The notes under the pieces were generated by a model that had not been told where the DNA came from, searched no databases, and saw nothing but the letters and a program-made list of their open reading frames with translations. From an uncultured Alphaproteobacteria bacterium (lineage in GTDB: Bacteria > Pseudomonadota > Alphaproteobacteria > Micavibrionales > Micavibrionaceae): a stretch of 32,183 nucleotides of DNA. Location: NCBI GenBank assembly GCA_946480475.1, contig CAMLJM010000026.1, positions 1-32,183 on the forward strand, in the 5' to 3' direction. The position numbers and the translations under genes are program-made. Below, piece after piece: positions 1 through 7,968 of the stretch. How positions within the stretch are numbered: the first letter of the stretch is position 1; each line of letters opens with the position of its first letter.

Positions 1-1
1 C

Positions 2-55
2 CGCGAAGGTGGTCGTACAGTCGGCGCCGGCGTCGTCGCCAAAATCCTGAAGTAA
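2..55 (+). CDS. tuf: Elongation factor Tu, C-terminal end only
   Basis: Only the last 17 codons and the TAA stop are inside the window; the gene enters from the left. The peptide REGGRTVGAGVVAKILK is the highly conserved end of the EF-Tu beta-barrel domain 3. EF-Tu is the cytoplasmic GTPase that delivers aminoacyl-tRNA to the ribosome. Its position ahead of tRNA-Trp, secE and nusG matches the classical supercluster, although here a 5.5 kb stress module separates it from the tRNA. A strong terminator follows 22 bases after the stop. Confidence 0.93.
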   Translation, partial: REGGRTVGAGVVAKILK

Positions 56-77
56 TTTTTCCTTCAGTAAAAATTTC

Positions 78-109
78 GAAAGCCCCTCTGATGAGGGGCT
101 TTCTTTTTT
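78..109 (+). terminator. Rho-independent terminator after tuf
   Basis: A perfect 11-bp stem (78-88 with 93-103), a four-base loop and six T residues lie just downstream of the tuf stop. It closes the tuf transcript, so the next gene, prkA, needs its own promoter. Confidence 0.93.
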
Positions 110-300
110 GTTCGCGGCGTATCGTATGCCTGTGAACTTAAGATTAAAAAAACTTGGTGTTTGTGCATAGGCAACATACCCGGAAGAATCATTGTTGCCG
201 TCCAAATTTTTTATTGACAGGGACCTGATTATCTAATTACGTGAAAGACAACTTAAAAAACTCTTAAACAATACACGCTAGTAAAGCAGGGAGATCGCCT
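110..300 (+). promoter_or_regulatory. AT-rich 5' region of prkA, promoter not resolved
   Basis: These 190 bases between the tuf terminator and prkA hold no gene. A TTGACA hexamer at 214-219 is a possible -35, but no good -10 lies 16-18 bases downstream, so a standard sigma70 promoter is doubtful. An alternative sigma factor would fit a stress module, but I see no clear signature of one. Confidence 0.3.
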
Positions 301-2265
301 ATGTCGTCCAGTACAGCCCAAGACATCCTCGCAGGATTTCAAGAAGATTATGAAAAACAAAACGCCGAACCCATTAGCATCGGCGAGTACCTTGAAATCT
401 GCCAGAAGGATCGTTCTGCATATGGCACCGTACACGAACGTTTACTAAAGGCAATTGGTGAGCCTGTATCCATTGATACGCGCCGTGATCCGCGCTTAAG
501 CCGCATACACCAGAACAAAGTCATCAAGGTGTATCCGGCGTTTGAAGGCTTCTATGGCATGGATAATTCCATCCAGCAGATCGTTGATCATCTGACACAC
601 GCTGCGCAAGGTCTGGAAGCGCGTAAGCAGATTCTCTATCTGCTGGGTCCTGTGGGTGGTGGTAAATCGTCTCTGGCCGACCGCGTAAAGGCGCTGGCTG
701 AGAAAGAGCCGTTCTACGCTTTGGTTGGTCCGGATGGTCAAAGATCGCCCATCAACGAAAACCCATTAGGCCTGTTCGTGGGTCCTCATGCCGCGAAACA
801 GCGTAAAATTCTGGAAGAGAAGTTCGGCATTGCGCCGCGCTACTTCCCGGACACAATGTCTCCTTGGGCAGCGAAGCGCCTTGCTGAGGTAAAAGGTGAC
901 ATCAATAAGTTTAAAGTTGTGAGGGTCTACCCTTCATTGCTGAAGCAGGTCGGCCTGTCTTCCACCGAGCCGGGTGATGAAAACAACCAGGATATCTCCA
1001 CGTTGGTTGGTAAGATCGATATCCGCAAAATGGAACGCTATGGCCAGAACGATCCTGATGCCTACGCATGGGATGGCGGCCTCTGCACGGCGAACCGCGG
1101 TGTTCTTGAATTTGTCGAGATGTTCAAGGCGCCGATCAAGGTTCTGAATCCTCTGCTGGCTGCTACTCAGGATCGTCGTTTCCAGGGTACCGAGAAGATT
1201 GGTGCGATCCCATTCGAAGGCCTGATCCTGGCGCACTCTAACGAGAGCGAATGGAAGTCGTTCCGGGACAACAAGAAGAACGAAGCCTTCCTTGACCGCG
1301 TAAATATCATCAAGGTGCCATACTGCCTGCAATTGGATGAAGAAGTAAAAATCCTTGAGAAATTGCTGAACAATAGTGAGCTAAAGGATGCGCCATGTGC
1401 GCCTGGTACGCTGAAAATGCTGGCGCAATTCTCCATCCTGACACGTTTGAAAGAGCCTGAAAACTCATCTCTGGGAAGCAAGCTGCGTGTTTACAATGGT
1501 GAGAACATTAAGGACAAAGACCCCCGCGCCAAATCCATTCAGGAATATCGCGACGCGGCTGGTGTAGACGAAGGCATGAGCGGTTCTTCAACCCGTTTTG
1601 CTTACAAGGTCATTTCCAAAGTGTTCAATTTCCATGCGCAGGGTGAGCCTGAAATCGCAGCGAACCCGATTCACCTGATGTACGTGCTTGAAGATGAAAT
1701 CAAGCAACTGCAATCCAGTGAAGAAGAGAAAATGCTGGGTTTTGTTAACAAAAACCTCAAAGGGGAATTTGTTGAATCCTTGTCCAAGGAAATCCAGACG
1801 GCCTATCTGGAAAGCTATAGTGAATATGGCCAGAATATATTTGACCGCTATTTCACATATGCTGATTACTGGATTCAGGATAACGAGTACCGCGATCCGG
1901 ATACAGGCGAGGTTTTTGATCGCAAAGCTCTCGAAGCAGAACTTGCCAAGATTGAAAAGCCGGCGGGCGTTTCCAATCCTAAAGACTTCCGTAACGAGGT
2001 TGTCAACTTCATCCTGCGCGAGCGCGGCAATAATGGCGGCAAGAACCCTGACTGGACCAGCTATGAAAAGCTGAGATTAGTGATCGAGAAGAAAATGTTC
2101 TCTGGTACAGAGGATATGCTGCCGGTTATTTCTTTCAGCGCCAAAGGCAGTAGCGATATGCAGAAAAAGCACGACAACTATGTTGATAACATGGTTAAAC
2201 GCGGCTGGACACCGAAGCAGGTGCGTCTCGCGACAGAATACTACCTCAAACATAAAGTCAGCTAG
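301..2265 (+). CDS. prkA: PrkA-family serine protein kinase / AAA+ protein
   Basis: A 654-residue PrkA (YeaG in E. coli), a cytoplasmic protein with an AAA+-type N-terminal domain and a C-terminal PrkA kinase region. The Walker A motif GPVGGGKSS is at residues 116-124 and a Walker B-like segment RGVLEFVE is at 266-273. Length is normal for the family. The ATG follows a GGGAG ribosome-binding site. It opens a three-gene set with yeaH/yhbH and spoVR, the same association as E. coli yeaG-yeaH plus ycgB, which is linked to starvation and stationary-phase stress. The physiological target here is unknown. The set is inserted between tuf and tRNA-Trp. Confidence 0.95.
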   Translation: MSSSTAQDILAGFQEDYEKQNAEPISIGEYLEICQKDRSAYGTVHERLLKAIGEPVSIDTRRDPRLSRIHQNKVIKVYPAFEGFYGMDNSIQQIVDHLTHAAQGLEARKQILYLLGPVGGGKSSLADRVKALAEKEPFYALVGPDGQRSPINENPLGLFVGPHAAKQRKILEEKFGIAPRYFPDTMSPWAAKRLAEVKGDINKFKVVRVYPSLLKQVGLSSTEPGDENNQDISTLVGKIDIRKMERYGQNDPDAYAWDGGLCTANRGVLEFVEMFKAPIKVLNPLLAATQDRRFQGTEKIGAIPFEGLILAHSNESEWKSFRDNKKNEAFLDRVNIIKVPYCLQLDEEVKILEKLLNNSELKDAPCAPGTLKMLAQFSILTRLKEPENSSLGSKLRVYNGENIKDKDPRAKSIQEYRDAAGVDEGMSGSSTRFAYKVISKVFNFHAQGEPEIAANPIHLMYVLEDEIKQLQSSEEEKMLGFVNKNLKGEFVESLSKEIQTAYLESYSEYGQNIFDRYFTYADYWIQDNEYRDPDTGEVFDRKALEAELAKIEKPAGVSNPKDFRNEVVNFILRERGNNGGKNPDWTSYEKLRLVIEKKMFSGTEDMLPVISFSAKGSSDMQKKHDNYVDNMVKRGWTPKQVRLATEYYLKHKVS

Positions 2266-2277
2266 TAAGCTGAAAGC

Positions 2278-2305
2278 CACCGCCATCGGTATCTCGATGG
2301 CGGTG
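2278..2305 (+). promoter_or_regulatory. Stem-loop between prkA and yeaH
   Basis: A perfect 11-bp inverted repeat (2278-2288 with 2295-2305) with a six-base loop lies 12 bases after the prkA stop. The following bases, TTAATT, are not a real T-tract. It is more likely an mRNA-stabilising or partial-termination element than a full terminator. Confidence 0.55.
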
Positions 2306-2371
2306 TTAATTCCCTGCACAGGGCGGGGATAATCACTTATATAAAAGTAAGAACTCAAGGGAGCGATCTTT

Positions 2372-3814
2372 ATGGCTATCGTCGTAGACCGCCGGGACCA
2401 GACAGGTAACAGCACTGCAAACCGTCAGCGTTTTCTGGAGCGAAACAAGCCTCACATTAAAGAGGCGATTGATCGCGCCATTTCCGGGGGTAATGTTACA
2501 GATATTGGCAAAGGCGGCGCCGATGTCATCGTTCCTAAAAGAAACTTAAGGGAACCTTCATTCCATCGCGGCCAGGGTGGCGTTAATAAGCGCGTACATC
2601 CGGGTAATAAGGAATTTGTAGCAGGCAGCACAATTCCAAAGCCGCCTGGCGGCCGTGGCAAGGGTGGTGGACAAGGTAATAACGCGTCCGAAGATGGCTC
2701 TGGCGAAGATGATTTCATCTTTCACATCAGTGAAAAGGAATTCCTCGAGTACTTCTTTGGCGATCTCGAGTTGCCAAATATGCATATCCGCACGGATGCC
2801 GATGCCAAGCAAACAAAGATGCGTCGTTCTGGCCATGTTTCCCAAGGCCCCTATGCCAATCTTGATTATGCGCGCTCCCGCAAACGCCGTATGGGCCGTA
2901 TGTTTGCGGCCAGCATGCCGATTAACGAACAGATCCTCAGTCTATTGGATCAGCAGAAGGATATTCTGCAGCCACATGATGAAAGCCACATAGAGGCCGC
3001 TGCTGAAGAGGAATGGCTGCCTATAAAATACGAGATTGAGCGCCGCGAAAGTAAACTGGATGCTATGAAGGCACGCGTGCGTCATTTGCTCTCTCCAGAC
3101 GATGAAACAAAATTAAAAGATCTCGAAGGCCAGGTTAACGACCTGAAGAAGGAAATTTCATTGATTCCCAGCTGGGTTGAATCGACAGATATGCGATTCC
3201 GTCACAGCGAGCCTGAAACGGTTCCTTCAGCCAAAGCTGTGATGTTTGCGCTCATGGACGTGTCAGGATCGATGGACCAGGAAACCAAGGACAGGGCCAA
3301 AATTTTCTATTTCCTTCTGTTCCGCTTTCTGAAATTGCACTACGAAAAGGTCGATGTTGTTTTTATTCGCCATCATACGCAAGCAGAAGAAGTGGATGAG
3401 AATGAATTCTTCTATGGGCAGGAAACAGGCGGCACGATAGTTTCATCGGCGTTAACGCTGATGAAACAAATCCAAGAGGAACGCTATCCCGCAGATCAGT
3501 GGAATATATATGGCGCGCAGGCCTCAGATGGCGATAACTGGCATAACGACAGTGAAAAATGCGCCGAGATGCTGATTGAAATGTTCCCCGCGTTGCAGGG
3601 TTATTTCTACACAGAAATCACCGAGCGTCCGCACCAGAACTTATGGGACGCATACGCGAAGTTAGCTAAAAGTCACAGTGATAAATTCTGGATGGCGCAA
3701 ATCAAGAGTCGTAAGGATATCTGGCCCGTATTCCGGGAATTCTTCAAGAAACGCGAAGAGAAAACGCCGGGGATCGGTACACACAGCGCACGTATGGCAT
3801 CGCCATCGATATAG
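2372..3814 (+). CDS. yeaH: YeaH/YhbH family (DUF444) VWA-domain protein
   Basis: A 480-residue DUF444 protein, the usual partner of PrkA. The N-terminal half is basic and contains a Gly/Lys-rich linker (around residues 88-115). The C-terminal half is a von Willebrand A-like domain with the MIDAS motif DVSGS at residues 296-300, preceded by the hydrophobic strand VMFALM. A segment around residues 200-260 is likely coiled coil. The ATG has a GGGAG ribosome-binding site. It lies 106 bases after prkA and 37 bases before spoVR, consistent with one operon. Sporulating bacteria carry the homologue YhbH, but nothing here implies sporulation. The molecular role is unknown. Confidence 0.92.
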   Translation: MAIVVDRRDQTGNSTANRQRFLERNKPHIKEAIDRAISGGNVTDIGKGGADVIVPKRNLREPSFHRGQGGVNKRVHPGNKEFVAGSTIPKPPGGRGKGGGQGNNASEDGSGEDDFIFHISEKEFLEYFFGDLELPNMHIRTDADAKQTKMRRSGHVSQGPYANLDYARSRKRRMGRMFAASMPINEQILSLLDQQKDILQPHDESHIEAAAEEEWLPIKYEIERRESKLDAMKARVRHLLSPDDETKLKDLEGQVNDLKKEISLIPSWVESTDMRFRHSEPETVPSAKAVMFALMDVSGSMDQETKDRAKIFYFLLFRFLKLHYEKVDVVFIRHHTQAEEVDENEFFYGQETGGTIVSSALTLMKQIQEERYPADQWNIYGAQASDGDNWHNDSEKCAEMLIEMFPALQGYFYTEITERPHQNLWDAYAKLAKSHSDKFWMAQIKSRKDIWPVFREFFKKREEKTPGIGTHSARMASPSI

Positions 3815-3851
3815 GAAACTTCGTCGCATTGAGAAATAACAAGAGATAAAA

Positions 3852-5513
3852 ATGACGCAGGAAAATACGGATTACAAAAAGAAAATTGAAGATGTTCTGT
3901 CCCACTATGAAGGAGGCAGGGACATTTTCAAGAATGCAAAGGACTGGGATCATCCGTTAATTTTTAAACCGGGGTCAGAAAATGCCAATGTCCCGCAAAC
4001 ATGGCTTGAACTGGTTGAGCATGTAATCGGGATTGTTGCTCACGAAAAATACGGCCTGAAAACCTATGCGAACGAGATTTCCATCATCGACTATGAACAG
4101 ATGCTGGATCTTTATTCATCTGTGGGCATTCCTGTAGGATATAAGCATTGGTCATTTGGTAAAGAGCGTGCCTCTCAGGATCAAATGTATAAACAGGGGC
4201 GCATGGGCCTGGCTTACGAAATTGTGATCAACAGCAATCCTTCAATCGCGTATTGCATGACGCAGAATACGCCGTTGATGCAAATGTTGGTGATCGCTCA
4301 TGCCAGCTTTGGCCATAATTCTTTCTTCAAGAATAACCATATGTTCCGCCAGTTTACCGATGCAGATGAAATCCTGCCGATGATGGAGCGTTTCGAACAA
4401 GACGCAGCCCGTTATGAAGAACGATATGGCGCTGAAGAGGTAGAGAAGCTTTTTGATGCCGCTCATGCTCTTGAGGCTTATGCCGTAAACCGTTACAGCA
4501 AACCACATAAACGTACACCTGAAGAAGAAACCGCTCGCCGTATGAGAATTGAAGAGATGCGCCGCGAGAACTACGATCCCGTTCTTGACCGTACATCTGT
4601 GAAAATGTCCTCAAAGGATGCTTTTACGAAAGCGGCGCATGAAATTCCGGCAGATATGGAAGAAAACCTGGTGCGTTTCATTGCCAGCGATGCGCCGCAT
4701 TTAAAGCCATGGCAGCGCAACCTGCTGACACAATTTGCAGATAAGGCGCAATATTTCTATCCGCAGAAGCAAACCCAGCTTATGAACGAAGGCTGGGCCA
4801 GCTTCTGGCATTACACATTGCTCACAGACCTGCGTGAGATGGACCTTATCAGCGAAGGTATGTATCTTGAGTTCCTGACTTCACATACAGGTGTTCTGAC
4901 ACAGCCTGATTTTGATGATAAGCGCCGTTATAGCGGCATTAACCCGTATGCTTTGGGTTTTGCCATCTTCCGCGATATACGCCGTATGTGCGAAGAGCCG
5001 ACAGATGAAGACCGCAAGTACTTCCCCAATATTGTGGGTAAGCCTTGGATCCCCACTTTGATGGATGCTATGGAGCGCTTTAAGGATGAGAGCTTTATTC
5101 TGCAATTCCTCTCACCGAAAGTGGCTCGTGATTTCAAATTATTCTGTATCAAGGATGATGCAGAAGAAGATGAATATGTTGTCACCTCTATTCATGACGA
5201 CTCTGGCTTCAGGGCTTTACGCGAAGATCTCGCATCTCAGTATCGCTTGGCTGAACGTGAACTGCAGATTGAAGTGGCGAAATATAACTTCAAGGGTGAT
5301 CGTGCCCTGACATTGCAGCACACTATGCGGAATGGCATCCCCATTGATGAAGGGGAAGCCCTGGAAACATTAAAACACTTCCACTATCTGTGGGGGCATC
5401 CGGTTATTCTGCACAGCGTTGACCAGGATGGCACGATTGTTAGCAGCCTTTCTATCCCCTATAGCGCCAAGGATAATGGCCCGAAGCCCGGTCAGAAGCT
5501 GACATATAATTAG
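3852..5513 (+). CDS. spoVR: SpoVR family protein (YcgB-like)
   Basis: A 553-residue SpoVR/YcgB family protein, similar in length to other family members. Typical segments are visible: an N-terminal stretch rich in conserved aromatics (HEKYGLKTYANEISIIDYEQML near residues 60-80) and the MNEGWASFWHY block near residue 310. It has no signal peptide or membrane helices, so it is probably cytoplasmic. It is the third gene of the prkA-yeaH-spoVR set and is followed by a terminator 4 bases after its stop. The family name comes from a Bacillus spore-cortex phenotype. In Gram-negative bacteria it is part of a stress module and its biochemical activity is not established. Confidence 0.94.
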   Translation: MTQENTDYKKKIEDVLSHYEGGRDIFKNAKDWDHPLIFKPGSENANVPQTWLELVEHVIGIVAHEKYGLKTYANEISIIDYEQMLDLYSSVGIPVGYKHWSFGKERASQDQMYKQGRMGLAYEIVINSNPSIAYCMTQNTPLMQMLVIAHASFGHNSFFKNNHMFRQFTDADEILPMMERFEQDAARYEERYGAEEVEKLFDAAHALEAYAVNRYSKPHKRTPEEETARRMRIEEMRRENYDPVLDRTSVKMSSKDAFTKAAHEIPADMEENLVRFIASDAPHLKPWQRNLLTQFADKAQYFYPQKQTQLMNEGWASFWHYTLLTDLREMDLISEGMYLEFLTSHTGVLTQPDFDDKRRYSGINPYALGFAIFRDIRRMCEEPTDEDRKYFPNIVGKPWIPTLMDAMERFKDESFILQFLSPKVARDFKLFCIKDDAEEDEYVVTSIHDDSGFRALREDLASQYRLAERELQIEVAKYNFKGDRALTLQHTMRNGIPIDEGEALETLKHFHYLWGHPVILHSVDQDGTIVSSLSIPYSAKDNGPKPGQKLTYN

Positions 5514-5517
5514 TAAG

Positions 5518-5543
5518 AAACCCCTGTTTTTCAGGGGTTTTTC
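5518..5543 (+). terminator. Rho-independent terminator after spoVR
   Basis: A 9-bp stem (5518-5526 with 5532-5540), a five-T loop and a T-rich tail end the prkA-yeaH-spoVR operon before tRNA-Trp. Confidence 0.88.
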
Positions 5544-5604
5544 TTGCTACGCCAAATTTTCACTGGAAATCCCGGAACTTCTGTGGTTAAAAAGGGCCTG
5601 TCGT

Positions 5605-5680
5605 AGGGGTATAGCTCAGCTGGTAGAGCGTCGGTCTCCAAAACCGCAGGTCGAGGGTTCGAATCCTTCTGCCCCTGCCA
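5605..5680 (+). tRNA. trnW: tRNA-Trp (anticodon CCA), CCA end encoded
   Basis: The 76 bases form a full cloverleaf. The acceptor stem AGGGGTA pairs with TGCCCCT, the D-arm carries AGCTCAGCTGGTAGAGC, and the anticodon loop CTCCAAA gives anticodon CCA for UGG. The T-arm contains GGTTCGAATCC, followed by discriminator G and an encoded CCA. A single tRNA-Trp directly before secE is the classical arrangement; here 8.9 kb separates them. Confidence 0.97.
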
Positions 5681-5771
5681 CTATCAAAACTCCCGTATAA
5701 TATTGAAATTCCCTAACTATTACTTTATGCTGCACCGCAGAAAACAACAGCCGTGCCGGAGTTTTATATTT

Positions 5772-6308
5772 ATGTTTCTGTCCAAAGTATCAATTGGCAA
5801 AAATCCTCCCGAGGAAGTCAACGTCCTGATCGAAAATCCGATGGGCGGGGTGCCGGTAAAGTATGAACTGGATAAGGAAAGCGGCATTATGTTTGTTGAT
5901 CGCTTCCTGCATACGCCCATGTACTATCCCGGCAACTATGGGTTCATCCCGCATACGCTCTCGGGCGACGGCGACCCCGTCGATGTAATCGTGATTGGCC
6001 GCACCCCTGTGATGCCGGGTGCTGTCATGCGTTGCCGCCCGGTCGGTGTGCTGCTGATGGAAGATAACGCCGGCACGGATGAGAAAATCATTGCGGTCCC
6101 TGTGGCGGCGCTGCACCCCTACCACGACAATATCGAGAACTACACCGATATCCGTCCGATCCTGCGTGACCAGATTGAACATTTCTTCAGTCATTATAAG
6201 GACCTTGAACCCGGTAAATGGGTAAAGGTAAATGGCTGGGCCGATGCCGCGACGGCCAAGAAAATGATCGTCGAAGGCATTGAACGTGCGAAAAATGCCG
6301 AAAAATAA
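5772..6308 (+). CDS. ppa: Inorganic pyrophosphatase (family I)
   Basis: Soluble cytoplasmic pyrophosphatase that hydrolyses PPi to two phosphates and drives biosynthetic reactions. The signature DGDPVDV with its metal-binding aspartates is at residues 66-72, and the conserved [12 protein letters not shown] segment precedes it. I chose the ATG at 5772, giving 178 residues, the normal family length, because a GGAG sequence lies 10 bases upstream. Starting at the TTG at 5703 would add 23 residues (MKFPNYYF...) without family support or a ribosome-binding site. It is followed by its own terminator. Confidence 0.95.
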   Translation: MFLSKVSIGKNPPEEVNVLIENPMGGVPVKYELDKESGIMFVDRFLHTPMYYPGNYGFIPHTLSGDGDPVDVIVIGRTPVMPGAVMRCRPVGVLLMEDNAGTDEKIIAVPVAALHPYHDNIENYTDIRPILRDQIEHFFSHYKDLEPGKWVKVNGWADAATAKKMIVEGIERAKNAEK

Positions 6309-6324
6309 GGCGGACAAATAAAGG

Positions 6325-6350
6325 AAAGGGGCTGTTAAAAGCCCCTTTTG
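6325..6350 (+). terminator. Terminator after ppa
   Basis: A 9-bp stem (6325-6333 with 6340-6348), a six-base loop and a short T-run lie 17 bases after the ppa stop. It separates ppa from the glycine cleavage operon. The T-tract is short, so termination may be partial. Confidence 0.72.
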
Positions 6351-6388
6351 ACTGTCTATAGTACCTGATCAACAGGGGTTATAAGACT

Positions 6389-7477
6389 ATGACAACTCTC
6401 AAAACCGCGCTTTTTGATTCCCACATTGCTGCTGGCGCTAAAACCGGCCCGTTCGCCGGTTACGACATGCCGCTTTATTATAAAGAAGGTGTGCTGAAGG
6501 AACACGAATGGGTGCGTAGCCGTGCGGGTCTGTTCGATGTTTCGCATATGGGGCAGGTTTATCTCGAAGGCTCTGGCGTCGTGTCGTTCCTTGAGCAAAT
6601 CACACCATCCAACTTTGCAAAATCCGGGCATGGCGTTGCCAAATATACCGTCATGACAAATCCGCAGGGCGGTATTGTCGATGACCTGATCATCACACGT
6701 GTGAATGATACGAAATTTTTTTCCGTTATCAACGCAGGCTGCAAGGAAAAAGACATTGCCTGGATGAATGATCATCTGCCCGCTGATGTGAAACTTACAC
6801 GTCTTGATGATCGGGCCCTGATCGCGTTGCAAGGTCCCAAAGCGGAACAGGCGCTACGCGAAGTACTCAAGATCGACGCCAGCGCGCTTGGCTATATGCG
6901 CATGATGTATGTCGATGAACTGATCGTAAGCCGCCTGGGTTATACAGGCGAAGATGGTTTTGAGATCAGCGTTTTTGCGATGAAAGCGCCGGAGTTATGG
7001 GCGAAGTTCTTGGCAAATCCTTTGGTGCGGCCCATTGGCTTGGCGGCGCGCGATTCATTGCGTCTTGAAATGGGTTATCCGCTTTACGGTCACGACATTA
7101 ATGATGAAACCACACCGCTCGAAGCCGATCTCGGCTGGGTAATGGGTAAGGGGAATGAAAGCTTCATCGGTGCGGGCAACGTACTCGGCAAAACTCTGAA
7201 GCGCAAACGCGTCGGCGTAAAACTGATCGATAAAGGTATCGCCCGCGAAGGCGCTGAAATCCGTAACGATAAAAATGAAGTGATTGGTGCACTCACCAGC
7301 GGTGGTCACTCGCCGACGCTCAAAAACTCCATCGGCATGGGTTATGTCGATGCGGCTTACACCAACCCCGGCACGAAAATTTTCGTGACCGTGCGGGGTA
7401 ACAATATCGCAGCAGAGGTTGCGGCGTTACCATTCATTCCGGCCCGTACCAAATCGGCAAAGAAGGCCGCCGCGTAA
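6389..7477 (+). CDS. gcvT: Glycine cleavage system T protein (aminomethyltransferase)
   Basis: A 362-residue T protein, normal length. It transfers the methylene group from the aminomethyl-lipoyl H protein to tetrahydrofolate and releases ammonia. Family segments are clear: FAGYDMPLYY near residue 23, FDVSHMGQ near 50, RLGYTGEDGFEIS near 182 and AARDSLRLEMGYPLYGHD near 219. It ends in a short Lys/Ala tail. It is the first gene of a gcvT-gcvH-gcvPA-gcvPB operon. There is no room for a glycine riboswitch: only 39 bases separate the ppa terminator from the start. Confidence 0.96.
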   Translation: MTTLKTALFDSHIAAGAKTGPFAGYDMPLYYKEGVLKEHEWVRSRAGLFDVSHMGQVYLEGSGVVSFLEQITPSNFAKSGHGVAKYTVMTNPQGGIVDDLIITRVNDTKFFSVINAGCKEKDIAWMNDHLPADVKLTRLDDRALIALQGPKAEQALREVLKIDASALGYMRMMYVDELIVSRLGYTGEDGFEISVFAMKAPELWAKFLANPLVRPIGLAARDSLRLEMGYPLYGHDINDETTPLEADLGWVMGKGNESFIGAGNVLGKTLKRKRVGVKLIDKGIAREGAEIRNDKNEVIGALTSGGHSPTLKNSIGMGYVDAAYTNPGTKIFVTVRGNNIAAEVAALPFIPARTKSAKKAAA

Positions 7478-7514
7478 AGGCAAATCAAAAAATTTAGCAG
7501 CATAGGAGAAGTAA

Positions 7515-7895
7515 ATGTCTGACAATCTGAAATACACGAAAGAACATGAATGGCTGAAGATCGAGGGCGGCAATGTCGCCGTTCTGGGCATCACGGCCTA
7601 TGCGCAGGATGCTCTGGGCGATCTCGTGTTCGTTGAACTGCCGGAAGTGGGGCGTAAACTGACCAAGGGCGAGCACTTCGCTGTTGTTGAATCGGTCAAA
7701 ACGGCTGCCGAAGTTTATACGCCTGTCGCTGGTGAGGTTGTCGCCGTAAATGACAACCTTTCAGGTGATCCGGAACTGATTAAAAAATCACTCGAAGAAG
7801 GCTGGATTGCCAAGATCAAGATTGAAAATCCCGCCGAGCTTGAAAGCTTGATGGACCGTGCCGCCTACGACAAATTCACGGCGTCTCTCGACTAA
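7515..7895 (+). CDS. gcvH: Glycine cleavage system H protein
   Basis: A 126-residue lipoyl carrier that shuttles the aminomethyl group between P, T and L proteins. The lipoylation motif ESVKTAAE places the modified lysine at residue 62. The ATG has a GGAG ribosome-binding site (AGGAGAAGTAA). It is 37 bases after gcvT and 73 before gcvPA. No lipoamide dehydrogenase (L protein) gene is in the window; it is normally shared with other complexes and encoded elsewhere. Confidence 0.96.
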   Translation: MSDNLKYTKEHEWLKIEGGNVAVLGITAYAQDALGDLVFVELPEVGRKLTKGEHFAVVESVKTAAEVYTPVAGEVVAVNDNLSGDPELIKKSLEEGWIAKIKIENPAELESLMDRAAYDKFTASLD

Positions 7896-7902
7896 CTTTT
7901 TA

Positions 7903-7934
7903 TTGTCATTCTTCGCTGACGCTCAGGATGACAA
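7903..7934. repeat. Short palindromic repeat-like element in the gcvH-gcvPA gap
   Basis: A 9-bp imperfect inverted repeat (7903-7911 with 7926-7934, one G-T pair) of the type TGTCATTC ... GGATGACA. It resembles the dispersed intergenic palindromes of the GTCATCCTGAGCG kind found in many bacterial genomes. It sits inside the operon with no T-tract, so it is more likely a repeat or RNA-processing element than a terminator. Confidence 0.5.
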
Positions 7935-7968
7935 ATGTGAGAAACCATTTTTTACAGGGGTCTGCAAG

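Noticed and set aside
6309..6388. Possible glycine riboswitch before gcvT
   Set aside because: Only 80 bases separate ppa and gcvT, 25 of them a terminator hairpin. There is no room for the aptamer and no matching motif.
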